NCBI RefSeq assembly: GCF_008704935.1
Contig: NZ_CP023692.1
Location: 7,169,501-7,233,500 of the forward strand
From: Streptomyces vinaceus
GTDB lineage: Bacteria > Actinomycetota > Actinomycetes > Streptomycetales > Streptomycetaceae
DNA length: 64,000 nucleotides
Direction of reading: 5' to 3'
Under the pieces are notes generated by a model. That model did not search any database and was not told the DNA's origin. It saw only the letters and a list, made by a program, of their open reading frames with translations. Of the stretch, positions 50,326 to 58,743 are shown piece by piece; position 1 is the stretch's first letter; each line of letters opens with the position of its first letter. Position numbers and translations under genes: made by a program.

Positions 50326-50402
50326 GCCGAGGTTGTGCAGAGCGCCGTAGTGGAAGGGGAGTTGGTACGGGCCGGAACGGGCGGCAGGGGCATCGGACTC
50401 AC
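50326..50402 (-). other. Likely N-terminal coding part of the preceding gene, out of frame
   Basis: The GTG at 50402-50400 overlaps the GMC oxidoreductase TGA in the 4-base pattern used between the other two genes of this operon. Read from that GTG the frame gives SPMPLPPVPA and then nonsense. The adjacent frame gives SGPYQLPFHYGALHNLGVDF, joined to the gene below. One base is missing, or two are extra. Confidence 0.55.
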
Positions 50403-52309
50403 GAGGCGTCTCCGGTGGTGGTCGTGGCGGGTGCGGTACGGCGGTGCAGGGCGACCGGCCGGTCCCGCGCGGCCAGTTCGCCCTCGACGCGTTCGGCGCT
50501 GCGCAGGGCGAGCGCGGCCATCGTCAGCGTCGGGTTGGAGGTGGCGACCGAGGGCAGGCTGCCGCAGCCGATCGCGTACAGCCCCGGGTGGTCCCAGCAG
50601 CGCTGCCACTCGTCGACGACCGAGGTCGAGGGCGAGTCGCCCATGATGTGCGTCCCGGCGCCGTGCCCCGCCCCGCGGAAGGCGTAGGAGCGACCGTGGT
50701 GGACGAAATGCCCGGGCTGACCGGGGCCGGGTGCGTAATCGCTGTGATCCTCCGCGCCCAGCAGCGCGAAGATCTGGTCGGACACCTCCTTCGCCGCCGC
50801 GATGCCGTCCCTGACGTGCGGGGCGAGGTCGTACGTGGCGACCGGGCGCGGCAGCCCCAGGGCGTCGCGGGAACCGGGGTCGAGGGTGATGCGGTTGGCC
50901 GGATCCGCCCCCTGCTCCATCTCGAACTGCAGGGCGAACTGCCGGCCCACCCGGTCCCTCACGGCCGCGCGCAGCGCGGCTCCGCGCAGGCGGCCGCGTC
51001 CCTGCCGGCCGGCGGGCCCCAGAAGCGCGGCGAGGTCCCCTTCGGGGCCTCCCGTGGCCCAGACCCAGCCCCAGTTGCCGATCTCGATGCGGAAGGGCGC
51101 CCGCCGGCGGCGGGCCCGGCCGAAGCGGAAGCCTTCGAGGCCGGAGGTGGACCCGGGGCCCCGGTAGGGGCCCACCTGCTCCGGCATGAGCCCCCAGGCG
51201 AGCAGCACCGGGTGGTCCATCAGGTTCCGGCCGACCTGGTCGCTGCGGTTCGCGAGACCCGAGAGCAGCAGCAGTTTGGCGTTCTCCACGGCGTGGGCGG
51301 CCAGGACGACGACGTCCGCGGTGACGCGGTGCCGGTCGACCCCGCCCCCGTGCCCGTCCCCGTCCCCGTCTCCGTACGAGAGGTACTCCACCCCCGTGGC
51401 GCGGCCGGTGCCGTCCACCAGGACCCGGCTGACGACCGCCCGGTCGACCAGCGTCACCGTAGGGCTCCAGCGGGCCTGGGTCTTCAGCGGCGTGTACTTC
51501 GCCTGGGCGGGGCAGACCGGGATACAACTGGCGTGTCCGACGCAGCGGTTGTGCTGGTCCGGCTGCCCTGACGCGCCCACCGGGACGTACCCGGCGCCGC
51601 CTTCGTACGAGGGGTTCGGAACCCCGTTGCGGGCGTGCGGGGTTCCCACGACCCGCAGCTCCACCGGGTCCTCGGCGCCCGGGTCCTTCACGCACCGGCC
51701 GTCCAGCCGCCCCGCCATCAGGCGGTCCAGGTGACTGGGCGGCAGTGCGCGCATGGGGAAGACGTAGCCGTGGGGCAGGGGGAGTCCGACGCGGGCGCGC
51801 TGCTCTTCGGCGTCTGCCGCGACGCCGATCTCCCGCTCGGCGGCACGGTAGTACGGCTCCAGATCGGCGTAACCGATCGGCCAGGCACGGCCGTAGCCGA
51901 AGAGGTCCGTACGGAAGTCCTCCGGGTGCATCCGTGGAGTGAGCCCGGTCCACACGTTGCCGGTACCGCCGTTCGCGCGCACGTAGCCGCTGGCGTAGGG
52001 GAGCCCGCCCCGCTGGATCAGGTAGCCGTCCGACCGGTACCCCCCGCCGGACGCGCCGGTCAGGTCGGTGACCTCGGGCCAGGGCGCGGCCGGATGGGAG
52101 GGGTAGGGGGATCCCGGGACCTTGGCCGAGGCGGCGAGGTAGCTGTCCACCGCCCGCCGATGGCCCTGCGCGGCGTTGACCGCCCGTACCCCGGCTTCCA
52201 GGACCAGCACGCGCCGGCCGCGCTCACCGAGCCGGTGCGCCATCAGCGTCCCGGCGAAGCCCCCGCCGACGACGATCACGTCGTACACCTGCGGGCGACC
52301 CGGGCTCAC
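50399..52309 (-). CDS. GMC-family FAD oxidoreductase (sugar/alcohol dehydrogenase large subunit type)
   Basis: This 636-residue flavoenzyme has the FAD motif VIVVGGGFAGTLMAHRLG (11-28). A substrate-domain segment with cysteines, RCVGHASCIPVCPAQAKY, is typical of gluconate/fructose dehydrogenase-like GMC members. The C-terminal GMC signature is AGTHIMGDSPSTSVV and SNPTLTMAALALRSAE, with the catalytic histidine in GAGTHIMG. A DGDGDGHGGG run at about residue 310 is coded by a short repeat. GTG at 52309 overlaps the small-subunit stop. No signal peptide is visible. The substrate is unknown. Confidence 0.85.
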   Translation of the reverse strand: MSPGRPQVYDVIVVGGGFAGTLMAHRLGERGRRVLVLEAGVRAVNAAQGHRRAVDSYLAASAKVPGSPYPSHPAAPWPEVTDLTGASGGGYRSDGYLIQRGGLPYASGYVRANGGTGNVWTGLTPRMHPEDFRTDLFGYGRAWPIGYADLEPYYRAAEREIGVAADAEEQRARVGLPLPHGYVFPMRALPPSHLDRLMAGRLDGRCVKDPGAEDPVELRVVGTPHARNGVPNPSYEGGAGYVPVGASGQPDQHNRCVGHASCIPVCPAQAKYTPLKTQARWSPTVTLVDRAVVSRVLVDGTGRATGVEYLSYGDGDGDGHGGGVDRHRVTADVVVLAAHAVENAKLLLLSGLANRSDQVGRNLMDHPVLLAWGLMPEQVGPYRGPGSTSGLEGFRFGRARRRRAPFRIEIGNWGWVWATGGPEGDLAALLGPAGRQGRGRLRGAALRAAVRDRVGRQFALQFEMEQGADPANRITLDPGSRDALGLPRPVATYDLAPHVRDGIAAAKEVSDQIFALLGAEDHSDYAPGPGQPGHFVHHGRSYAFRGAGHGAGTHIMGDSPSTSVVDEWQRCWDHPGLYAIGCGSLPSVATSNPTLTMAALALRSAERVEGELAARDRPVALHRRTAPATTTTGDAS

Positions 52310-52746
52310 CGCGCGGCCCCGGCCCCTGCGGCGACGTCCCCGGGAGCTCCGGCCCAGCTGCCGAAGCCGCCGGGCCCCACGCCCGGCGGCTGTCCGCCGA
52401 AGGCCCGCCACACGAGCCCCGCCGCGTAGGCGCGAGCGGACACGGTGAACGGCGCCGCTCCGTCGAGGCCGGGCCAACTCCCCGTGTACCAGAGGTGGAT
52501 GACGGCGTCGGCGAGCTCCGCCCGGGCCTCTTGCGGCCCATGCCCCTCATCGGCCCGGTCAGGGCACGGCTCCTCTTCCATGAAGAGCCGGTAGCGATCG
52601 GCACCGGCCCGTTCCCGTACGACGGCCCGGTACTCCTGCGACATTCCCGTGGCCCGCAGCTCCTCCTCGCTGAATCCGGTCAGAGCCGCGGACTTCGCGA
52701 GGAACCCGTCGCCCCCGTCCAAGGCCTGCATGCCGTGCGACACCAT
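52306..52746 (-). CDS. Small subunit-like protein of the GMC dehydrogenase
   Basis: This 146-residue protein (FLAKSAALTGFSEEELRATG, then DAVIHLWYTGSWPGLDGAAP) resembles the small subunits of sugar dehydrogenase complexes that accompany GMC flavoproteins. There the LWYTGSWP segment near the end is conserved. It has no signal peptide, whereas many relatives are Tat-exported, so this complex may be cytoplasmic. A GGGGGGAC run precedes the ATG at 52746. Its stop overlaps the GMC start (GTGA). It is the first gene of the operon. Confidence 0.72.
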   Translation of the reverse strand: MVSHGMQALDGGDGFLAKSAALTGFSEEELRATGMSQEYRAVVRERAGADRYRLFMEEEPCPDRADEGHGPQEARAELADAVIHLWYTGSWPGLDGAAPFTVSARAYAAGLVWRAFGGQPPGVGPGGFGSWAGAPGDVAAGAGAAR

Positions 52747-53338
52747 GACGTCCCCCCTGCGCGTGGTTCTGAGCTCCGGCCGCCGACGCGTACGGCCGCG
52801 CGGCGGCGGACGGTCACGATCCGTTCCCCTCCCCGGGCCCCTCATGCGGCGGTGTCGGGGCGCAACGGGACGATCGGCGTGATCCGGCCATCCGTGTGAG
52901 CGGGGGCGGTCCGCCGGGGCTGCTGCCGACGGGTCCGTTGCCCGGGGGCGGCGGTATGAGCGCCGTCGTCGGGGGTTCGCCGGAGGGCCCGGGTTCCCGG
53001 CGGGAGGGGCCGGGAACCCGGGGCGTCCGGGTTCCGTACGGATCCGGGCGGCAGCCGCGTCGTACGGGCGGCCCTGCCGCATGCCACCGGGGGGAATGGC
53101 GGAATGCGGCGGGACCCACCCCGGAAGCACCCCGCCACAGGCGGCGGCTTCCGGTATCCACGCGTCTAACCGGCCCTCCGCCTTCCAAACGCCCTTTCCC
53201 CAAAGAATTCTGAGAAGACGTCAAGGATCGCGGGGGCCGCTCTGCACCCGCGACGCGCGACCGGCGCCGCTCCGCCGCTGTCCGGCGGGCGGAGGAGCCC
53301 CGGATGCCGTACCGGCCGGTCCGCAGCACTCTGGTTGC
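52747..53338. other. 592-base intergenic region without a recognisable gene
   Basis: Divergent genes flank this stretch. The open frames in it are Pro/Arg-rich, lack ribosome binding sites and show no family likeness. It holds the 13-base inverted repeat at 52988-53022 and a lower-GC patch near 53190-53225. I see no RNA gene. Confidence 0.6.
52988..53022. repeat. Perfect inverted repeat in the gene-free region
   Basis: CCCGGGTTCCCGG (52988-53000) and its exact reverse complement (53010-53022) flank a 9-base loop. Each arm is itself nearly palindromic. It is not at the end of either flanking gene, so a plain terminator role is not obvious. Confidence 0.8.
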
Positions 53339-53569
53339 ATGACGGATCAGACGGAGATCGTCGTCCACCCCGTATCACCGCAGGGCGGGCGGAAAGTGAC
53401 CGTGCACGCGCTCGGCGTGGACGCGGACCTGGGCCGGGCGCACACGCCCGCGGACGTGTCGGAGTTCCTGCGCCGGGCCGGCCTGGAGGACGTGGACCTG
53501 TCCGAGGACGGGCCGATCCGGTGGGAAGGAGGCGGCCCCGAGGTGTGGTCCCCGCGCCCCAGCGGCTGA
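53339..53569 (+). CDS. Conserved streptomycete hypothetical protein
   Basis: This 76-residue protein starts TDQTEIVVHPVSPQGGRKVT and ends in a conserved acidic part, EFLRRAGLEDVDLSEDGPIR followed by WEGGGPEVW. I recognise this as a recurring small streptomycete protein without an assigned function. It has no membrane segment or cysteine. The ATG at 53339 has GGAGGAG far upstream (about 35 bases), so initiation is uncertain. Confidence 0.65.
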   Translation: MTDQTEIVVHPVSPQGGRKVTVHALGVDADLGRAHTPADVSEFLRRAGLEDVDLSEDGPIRWEGGGPEVWSPRPSG

Positions 53570-53670
53570 TCTGAGACCCGGGACCGCCGGACCGGGGGGT
53601 ACCTGGCGGCCGTGCGCGTCGCCGTGTCATTCTTTCGAGCGGCAGCCTGCTCTCCCCTCCGGAGGTCGAC

Positions 53671-54501
53671 GTGGCGCTCCTTCCCGACATCACCGCCTTC
53701 TACGGTGACGGTGACGAGGCCGTCCGGCTCACGTCCGGACGTACGATCGGCACGATCGAGCTGGTCCGGACGCAGGAACTCCTGCGGGCTCATCTTCCGC
53801 CCGCGCCCGCGTCCGTCCTGGACGTCGGTGGCGGGCCCGGAGTGCACGCCCGCCGGCTCACCGACAGGGGCTACCGGGTTCTCGTCGTGGACCCGGTGGA
53901 GCAGCACGTACGACAGGCCCGCGCGCAGGGTCTGGCGGCGATCGTGGGGGACGCGCGCAATCTCCGCCACGCGGACGGTTCGTTCGACGCCGTGCTGATG
54001 CTCGGCCCCCTCTACCACCTGCCGGACGGCTCCGGTCGGGCCCGTGCCTGGCGGGAGGCCCGCCGCGTCGTCAGACCCGGCGGCCTGGTCGCCGCGGCCG
54101 CCCTCAACCGGTACGCAAAACTGCTGGACCTGGACTCACCCGCCGCCCTGGACATCGCGGCGACCGGGCTGCGCGTGCGCCGGGACGGCCCCACCACGTA
54201 CTACCACGACCTCGCGGAACTCGGCGCCGAGGCCCGGCAGGCGGGCCTCGATCACCTCGGGATCCACGGGGTGCACGGGCCCGCCTACGAGGCGCTGCGG
54301 GCCGAAGAGCGCCGCACCGGGAGAAGGGACCTGGGGGAGCAGGTGTGCGAAGCCGCCCTCGCCGCCGCGCGGTTCGCCGACGGGCACCCGGAACTCGCGG
54401 TGTCCAGCCTGCACCTGCTGGCCTTCGCGCGCCGCCCGCGCCACGTCGCGCAGACGAGCCGCCCGATCGCCGCGGACCGCCGGCCCCGGTCGGATACGTG
54501 A
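53671..54501 (+). CDS. Class I SAM-dependent methyltransferase
   Basis: This 276-residue enzyme has motif I VLDVGGGPGVHARRL (about residues 49-63), LVVDPVEQHVRQA after strand 2, and AVLMLGPLYHLPDGSGR, the GPLYHL signature of a common actinobacterial Methyltransf_11 subgroup. The C-terminal half (YYHDLAELGAEARQAGLDHL, HGPAYEAL) is a substrate cap. The start is GTG at 53671 with CGGAGG 6 bases upstream. The substrate is unknown. It converges on the phosphatase gene. Confidence 0.87.
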   Translation: MALLPDITAFYGDGDEAVRLTSGRTIGTIELVRTQELLRAHLPPAPASVLDVGGGPGVHARRLTDRGYRVLVVDPVEQHVRQARAQGLAAIVGDARNLRHADGSFDAVLMLGPLYHLPDGSGRARAWREARRVVRPGGLVAAAALNRYAKLLDLDSPAALDIAATGLRVRRDGPTTYYHDLAELGAEARQAGLDHLGIHGVHGPAYEALRAEERRTGRRDLGEQVCEAALAAARFADGHPELAVSSLHLLAFARRPRHVAQTSRPIAADRRPRSDT

Positions 54502-54636
54502 CGCCGACACAGGCTCGCAACTGCCCTGCCGCCCCGCCCACGATCTGGCTGCTCGCCCCCGACTCCACCGAAAGCGAGCGCGGCAAGCCGCGGTGCCGGC
54601 CGCCCCGGGCTCGGCCATGATCCGCCGGCGCACCGC

Positions 54637-55839
54637 CTAGCGGAAGCCCCAGCCGAGGCGGAGCACCGCGAGGTCGTCGGTGTGTCTCCCGGCGTTGAGT
54701 GCCCTGGTCTGGTGGATGAGGCTGTCCAGGTGCGCCGCGGGGTCGTGGGACGGGGTGGTGTTGATCAGCGGCAGGAGCCCCTCGATGCCCAGCCGGCCGC
54801 CGGCGTCACCGTTGTGCCCTTCCGTGAGGCCGTCGGTGTAGAGGGTGAGCGCCCCGGCGTCCGGGAGGCGGATGACCGTGGCGGGCCAGTCACCGTGGCC
54901 GGGGACGATGCCGAGCGCGATGCCGTGCTCGGCGGGCACCTCCAGGGTCTCCTCCGAGGTGGTGAGCAGGGGCTCGTGGTGGCCCGCCAGGTAGAGGGTG
55001 GCCGTGGAGCTCTTCTGGTCGAGGGTGAGGAGCGTGCAGGTGGCGAACAGGGGCTGGGAGCCGCGTTCCGCCACCAGCAGGCGTTCCATGAGGTGGAGCA
55101 GTTCGGTGCCGTGGTGCCCGGCCAGGACGAGCGAACGCCAGGCGATGCGCAGGCAGACGCCGAGGGCGGCGGCGTCGGGGCCGTGTCCGCTGACGTCACC
55201 GACGACGGCGTGCAGGAGCCCTTCGTCAGCCTCGACGACGTCGAGGAAGTCGCCGCCGAGCAGCGCCTGTTCCGCGCCGGGCAGGTAGCGGGTGGTCACC
55301 GTGACGGTGGAGGTGTCGAGGAGGGGCCGGGGCAGCAGTCCGCGTTCCAGGCGGGCGTTCTCCTCGGCGCGCTGCCGGGCCGACTGGGCTTCGGCCGCCG
55401 CGCGTTCGGCATGGCTCCGGTAGACGGCGTAGCGGACCGTGCGGCGCAGCAGGTCGGCTTCGACCTTGCCCTTGACGAGATAGTCCTGGGCCCCGGCGGC
55501 CATCGCCTCGGAGCCCGCCTGCTTCTCCGACAGGCCGGTCAGGACGATCACCGCGGTGTGCGGGGCCATGGCGCGGACGGTGGTGACCGCGTCGGTGCCC
55601 GACACGTCGGGCAGGTGCAGGTCGAGGAGGATGCAGTCGACGGCGCGGACGGCGAGTTCCGCGTGGGCTTCGGCCAGCGAGGCGCTGGTGGTGAGTTCGA
55701 AGCGCAGCTCCGTGTCGTGGAGGAGTTCTTCGACGAGCAGGGCGTCGTCGGCGTCGTCCTCTATGAGGAGGATCCGGTAGACCTGCTCGTTCGTGGTGAC
55801 GTCGCCGAGGCCGCCGGAGTGGGGGAGGGTCGCGGTCAC
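54637..55839 (-). CDS. Response regulator-PP2C phosphatase (RsbU/SpoIIE type)
   Basis: This 400-residue protein has an N-terminal receiver domain (about 20-140) with phosphoacceptor D73 in CILLDLHLPDVSG and the conserved lysine in QDYLVKGKV. A short coiled coil leads to a PP2C phosphatase (about 180-400) with GGDFLDVVE, VVGDVSGHGPDAAALG and LTLYTDGLTEGH. Phosphorylation by the adjacent kinase would control dephosphorylation of an anti-sigma antagonist. GTG at 55839 overlaps the kinase stop, so the two are made together. Confidence 0.92.
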   Translation of the reverse strand: MTATLPHSGGLGDVTTNEQVYRILLIEDDADDALLVEELLHDTELRFELTTSASLAEAHAELAVRAVDCILLDLHLPDVSGTDAVTTVRAMAPHTAVIVLTGLSEKQAGSEAMAAGAQDYLVKGKVEADLLRRTVRYAVYRSHAERAAAEAQSARQRAEENARLERGLLPRPLLDTSTVTVTTRYLPGAEQALLGGDFLDVVEADEGLLHAVVGDVSGHGPDAAALGVCLRIAWRSLVLAGHHGTELLHLMERLLVAERGSQPLFATCTLLTLDQKSSTATLYLAGHHEPLLTTSEETLEVPAEHGIALGIVPGHGDWPATVIRLPDAGALTLYTDGLTEGHNGDAGGRLGIEGLLPLINTTPSHDPAAHLDSLIHQTRALNAGRHTDDLAVLRLGWGFR

Positions 55840-57446
55840 GGCGACGGCTCCGCGGCGGCCCGGGTCGCTTCGGCGATGGCCGAGGAGGGCGCGGCCTGGA
55901 GGGGCTCGGCTGCGAGGGTGAAGCTGATGCGCGTCCCGTCCCGGTATTCCGGGTCGACGGCGATGGTGCCGCCCTGGAACTCGACGATCTTCTTGCACAT
56001 CGCCAGACCGATTCCGCTTCCGGGGTAGACGTCCTTGGTGTGGAGCCGCTGGAAGATCACGAATACCTTCTCGGCGTACTCGGGAGCGATGCCGATCCCG
56101 TTGTCGGTCACCGTGAACCGCCACAGCTCCCCGTCCCGGGCAGCCGTGACACGGATCTCCGGCGCCCGGTCCGGGCGGCGGAACTTGACCGCGTTTCCGA
56201 TCAGGTTCTGCCAGAGCATGCCCATCTGGGTGGGATCGGCGACCAGGGTCGGCAGCGGATCGTGCGTGATCGACGCCCCCGCCTCCTCGATGCCCACGCT
56301 CAGTGCGGCCAAGGTCCTTTCCATGACCGCGTCGAGGTCGACCTTTTCGGGGTCGTGGTGGACACGGCCCACCCGGGAGAAGTCGAGAAGGTCGTTGATG
56401 AGCGTCTGCATACGGTTCGCGCCGTCGACCGCGATGCCGATGTACTGGTCCGCCTTGGCGTCGAGCTGGCCTCCGTAGCGCCGCTGGAGGAGCTGCGTGA
56501 AGCTGGATACCTTGCGCAGCGGCTCCTGCAGGTCGTGGGAGGCGACGTACGCGAACTGCTCCAGCTCGGCGTTGGAGCGCTGCAGGTCGGCGGTCTGCGC
56601 GTCCAGCCGCCGCCGGGCCTCCTCGCTGAAGGCCAGCTCGCGCACGAGCCGGCGGCGCATGAAGTCGATCTCGCTGCCCAGCCGCCGCAGGTCCGCCGGA
56701 CCGGCCGAGGAGATGGGATGGCCGAAGTCGCCCCCGGCGACGGTGCGGGCGTCCGACGCCAGCTGCTCCAGCGGCCGGTTGATGCCGCGGCGCAGCCCTT
56801 CGAAGACCAGGGCCGCCAGAAGGACGATCACGGCTGCGATCGCCGCGAACACCCAGTTGCGCAGTCGGATGGTGGCGGCGAGGTCGGCCCGGGTCCGGGC
56901 CCGCTCGGCGCGCAACCGTTCCTGCTGGCCGGCCATGGCCTGGCGCACGGTGTCGAACGCCTCCTTGGCCTCGGCGGCGCGTTCGGTGGTCAGGGGCGAG
57001 GGCGCGCCGGGCGGCGAGGCGGCGACGGGGCGGGCGATCCTTTCCTGCCACCGGGAGACCGCGTCCCGGACCGCCTTCAGGTCGCCGAGTGCGCGGCTGT
57101 CGCCCTCCAGGAGTTGCGCGAGCTGCGCGGTGTAGGCGTTCTGATCCGTGAGACCCCGCTGATAGGGCTCCAGGAACTCCGGGGTCCCGGTGAGTCCGTA
57201 GCCGCGGATACCCGTCTCCTGGTTGAGGAGGGCCGATTCCAGGCGGAACGCCGTGGACAGCGCGGGCGACCGTACGTCCGCGAGCTCGTAGCTGATCGTC
57301 GCCGTACGCCCCAGCACCCACGCACCGGTCCCACCGAGCACGGCCAGCACCGCCAGCGATACGGCGACCCCGACACGGAGCCACCTCCGGGTCGTCCACA
57401 CGAAGGGCTTCCGCGCACGCAGCGGCCTCGTCGTCTTGCCCGTCAT
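55836..57446 (-). CDS. CHASE3-HAMP sensor histidine kinase
   Basis: This 536-residue membrane kinase has helix 1 at about 24-46, an external CHASE3 domain (about 50-190, NQETGIRGYGLTGTPEFLEP) and helix 2 at about 197-216. A HAMP linker leads to a HisKA domain with phosphorylated H304 in VASHDLQEPLRK. The ATPase domain is from about 400 (N-box NLIGNAVKF, G1 TDNGIGI, G2 YPGSGIGLAMC). This phytochrome-like HisKA type usually works with small CheY-like or PP2C response regulators, as here. GGAAAG lies before the ATG at 57446. It is divergent from the HTH-REC gene. Confidence 0.93.
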   Translation of the reverse strand: MTGKTTRPLRARKPFVWTTRRWLRVGVAVSLAVLAVLGGTGAWVLGRTATISYELADVRSPALSTAFRLESALLNQETGIRGYGLTGTPEFLEPYQRGLTDQNAYTAQLAQLLEGDSRALGDLKAVRDAVSRWQERIARPVAASPPGAPSPLTTERAAEAKEAFDTVRQAMAGQQERLRAERARTRADLAATIRLRNWVFAAIAAVIVLLAALVFEGLRRGINRPLEQLASDARTVAGGDFGHPISSAGPADLRRLGSEIDFMRRRLVRELAFSEEARRRLDAQTADLQRSNAELEQFAYVASHDLQEPLRKVSSFTQLLQRRYGGQLDAKADQYIGIAVDGANRMQTLINDLLDFSRVGRVHHDPEKVDLDAVMERTLAALSVGIEEAGASITHDPLPTLVADPTQMGMLWQNLIGNAVKFRRPDRAPEIRVTAARDGELWRFTVTDNGIGIAPEYAEKVFVIFQRLHTKDVYPGSGIGLAMCKKIVEFQGGTIAVDPEYRDGTRISFTLAAEPLQAAPSSAIAEATRAAAEPSP

Positions 57447-57513
57447 CTTTCCGGATCCCTCCCGATACAGCCGCCATGAACAGAGGGCGCAGCGCACACT
57501 GTAGAGGGCATCG

Positions 57514-57553
57514 GACAACAGTTGTTGTCGCTTGTCGATCGAGGGCCTAGGGT
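57514..57553 (+). promoter_or_regulatory. Promoter with overlapping palindrome for the HTH-REC gene
   Basis: A palindrome (GACAACA at 57514-57520, TGTTGTC at 57523-57529) overlaps the -35 TTGTCG (57525-57530). After a 17-base spacer comes the -10 TAGGGT (57548-57553). The ATG follows 7 bases later without a ribosome binding site, so the transcript is probably leaderless. A protein on the palindrome would block this promoter and could affect the divergent kinase gene. Confidence 0.65.
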
Positions 57554-57560
57554 ACGGGGT

Positions 57561-58334
57561 ATGCCCGGCAAGAACTTCCACCTGCGGACCACCCCGAAGG
57601 AGACGGCCGCCGTCGCCGACAAGGCTGTCGCCGACCTCGCCCGACGCCTGGCCCTCCAGCTGCAGACGGACTTCGCCCTCCCGGTGGCGGAAGGGCGGGC
57701 GCAGGCCCTGGCACGTCTGCACCTGCTGGACCACCTTCAGGAAGCCGCCGAACGTCTGCAGCGCGCGGCGGCCGAGGAAGCCGCGCGTGCCGGTGCCGGA
57801 TACCCCCAGATCGGCCGCGCATGCGGCATGACCCGCCAGGGCGCCCGCCGCCGCTGGCCGGGACTCTTCAACCCCACCGACGAAGCACCCACGGAGCAAT
57901 TGACGATGAACGCCCCCGCCCGCCCGTTCGACGTCCTGCTCGTGGAAGACGACATCGCCGACGCGATGCTCATCGAAGAGGCACTCTCCGAGCGCGGCGC
58001 CCGCAACCTCGTACAGGCCACCGATGGTGTCGCCGCCCTGGAGCACCTGCGCGACCCCGACAGCCCGCGGCCCGACCTGATCGTGCTCGACCTGAACATG
58101 CCCCGCATGAACGGCCGCGACCTGCTCCGCATCCTGAAGAGCGACGCCGACTTGCAGACCATCCCCGTCGTCGTCCTCACCACGTCCTCCGCCCCCGACG
58201 ACGTGGCAGGCGCCTACACCAGCCACGCCAACGCCTACGTGACGAAGCCCGTCAACCTGGAGGAGTTCGAGCAGGCCGTCCAGAGCATCGACGCCTTCTA
58301 CCTGGACACCGCGACGCGCCCGCCCCGCGCCTGA
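57561..58334 (+). CDS. HTH-receiver fusion protein (reverse-order response regulator)
   Basis: This 257-residue frame begins with a helical domain and a helix-turn-helix at about 80-101 (YPQIGRACGMTRQGARRRWP). After a 15-residue linker it continues as a CheY-like receiver (about 123-250, DVLLVEDDIADAMLIEEAL) with D177 in IVLDLNMPRMNG, VVLTTSSAP and the lysine in YVTKPVN. The usual DNA-binding response regulator has the receiver first. An internal ATG at 57906 with GGAG upstream would yield the receiver alone (142 residues), so both products, or a fusion of two ancestral genes, are possible. It is divergent from the kinase-phosphatase pair, its likely partners. Confidence 0.82.
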   Translation: MPGKNFHLRTTPKETAAVADKAVADLARRLALQLQTDFALPVAEGRAQALARLHLLDHLQEAAERLQRAAAEEAARAGAGYPQIGRACGMTRQGARRRWPGLFNPTDEAPTEQLTMNAPARPFDVLLVEDDIADAMLIEEALSERGARNLVQATDGVAALEHLRDPDSPRPDLIVLDLNMPRMNGRDLLRILKSDADLQTIPVVVLTTSSAPDDVAGAYTSHANAYVTKPVNLEEFEQAVQSIDAFYLDTATRPPRA

Positions 58335-58371
58335 CGTCCCGGGAGGGCGGCCGGGAGAGGAAGGCCGGGGG

Positions 58372-58395
58372 GTTCGACGGTGATCGACAGGGTAG
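58372..58395 (+). promoter_or_regulatory. SigB-like promoter of the DUF5133 gene
   Basis: GTTC (58372-58375), 14 bases, then GGGTAG (58390-58395) fits the GNNT-N14-16-GGGTAY pattern of SigB-family promoters, 43 bases ahead of the start codon. Confidence 0.5.
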
Positions 58396-58438
58396 GTGAC
58401 GCTCACCTCATCGATCTCCTGGCGAAAGGCGACCACCC

Positions 58439-58669
58439 ATGTTGATGGCTCACCCGGCCGTACTCCCCGGCCTCGTCGACCGGTACTGGGCGCTGTCCGT
58501 ACTCGACGCCGCGGAGGGCGACTCGCCCGTGCGCAAGGAGATCGAGGCCGTGGAGCGGGCCCTGTGCGTGGCCACCGGCACGACCGACATACACGCGGCA
58601 CTGATCGCCGCCCGCCACCACCTGCCCGGCACGGACCCGCTGGACGACTCCGTACTCGCCGCCGGCTGA
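58439..58669 (+). CDS. DUF5133 protein
   Basis: This 76-residue protein opens MAHPAVLPGLVDRYWALSVL and ends ALIAARHHLPGTDPLDDSVL. Both segments are characteristic of DUF5133, a streptomycete family without known function. One cysteine (ALCVATGTTD) is conserved in position. GAAAGG precedes the ATG at 58439. A SigB-like promoter lies upstream. Confidence 0.78.
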   Translation: MLMAHPAVLPGLVDRYWALSVLDAAEGDSPVRKEIEAVERALCVATGTTDIHAALIAARHHLPGTDPLDDSVLAAG

Positions 58670-58743
58670 CCGGTGCGCGGCCGGGGTCACCCGTACGGAT
58701 GCCGAGGGATGCCGGCGGGCAGGGCCCGGCAGAGGCTGGGCCC

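Noticed and set aside
51340..51380. CCGTCC-type microrepeat suggesting a regulatory repeat.
   Set aside because: It lies inside the GMC oxidoreductase gene and simply encodes an Asp-Gly run.
52842..53138. 98-codon frame in the gap upstream of the GMC operon.
   Set aside because: Pro/Arg-rich, no ribosome binding site, no resemblance to known proteins; its length is expected by chance at this GC content.
57906..58334. Annotating the receiver domain as a separate gene.
   Set aside because: The frame is open from 57561 with protein-like sequence throughout, so one fusion gene is the simplest reading; the internal start is noted in the entry.
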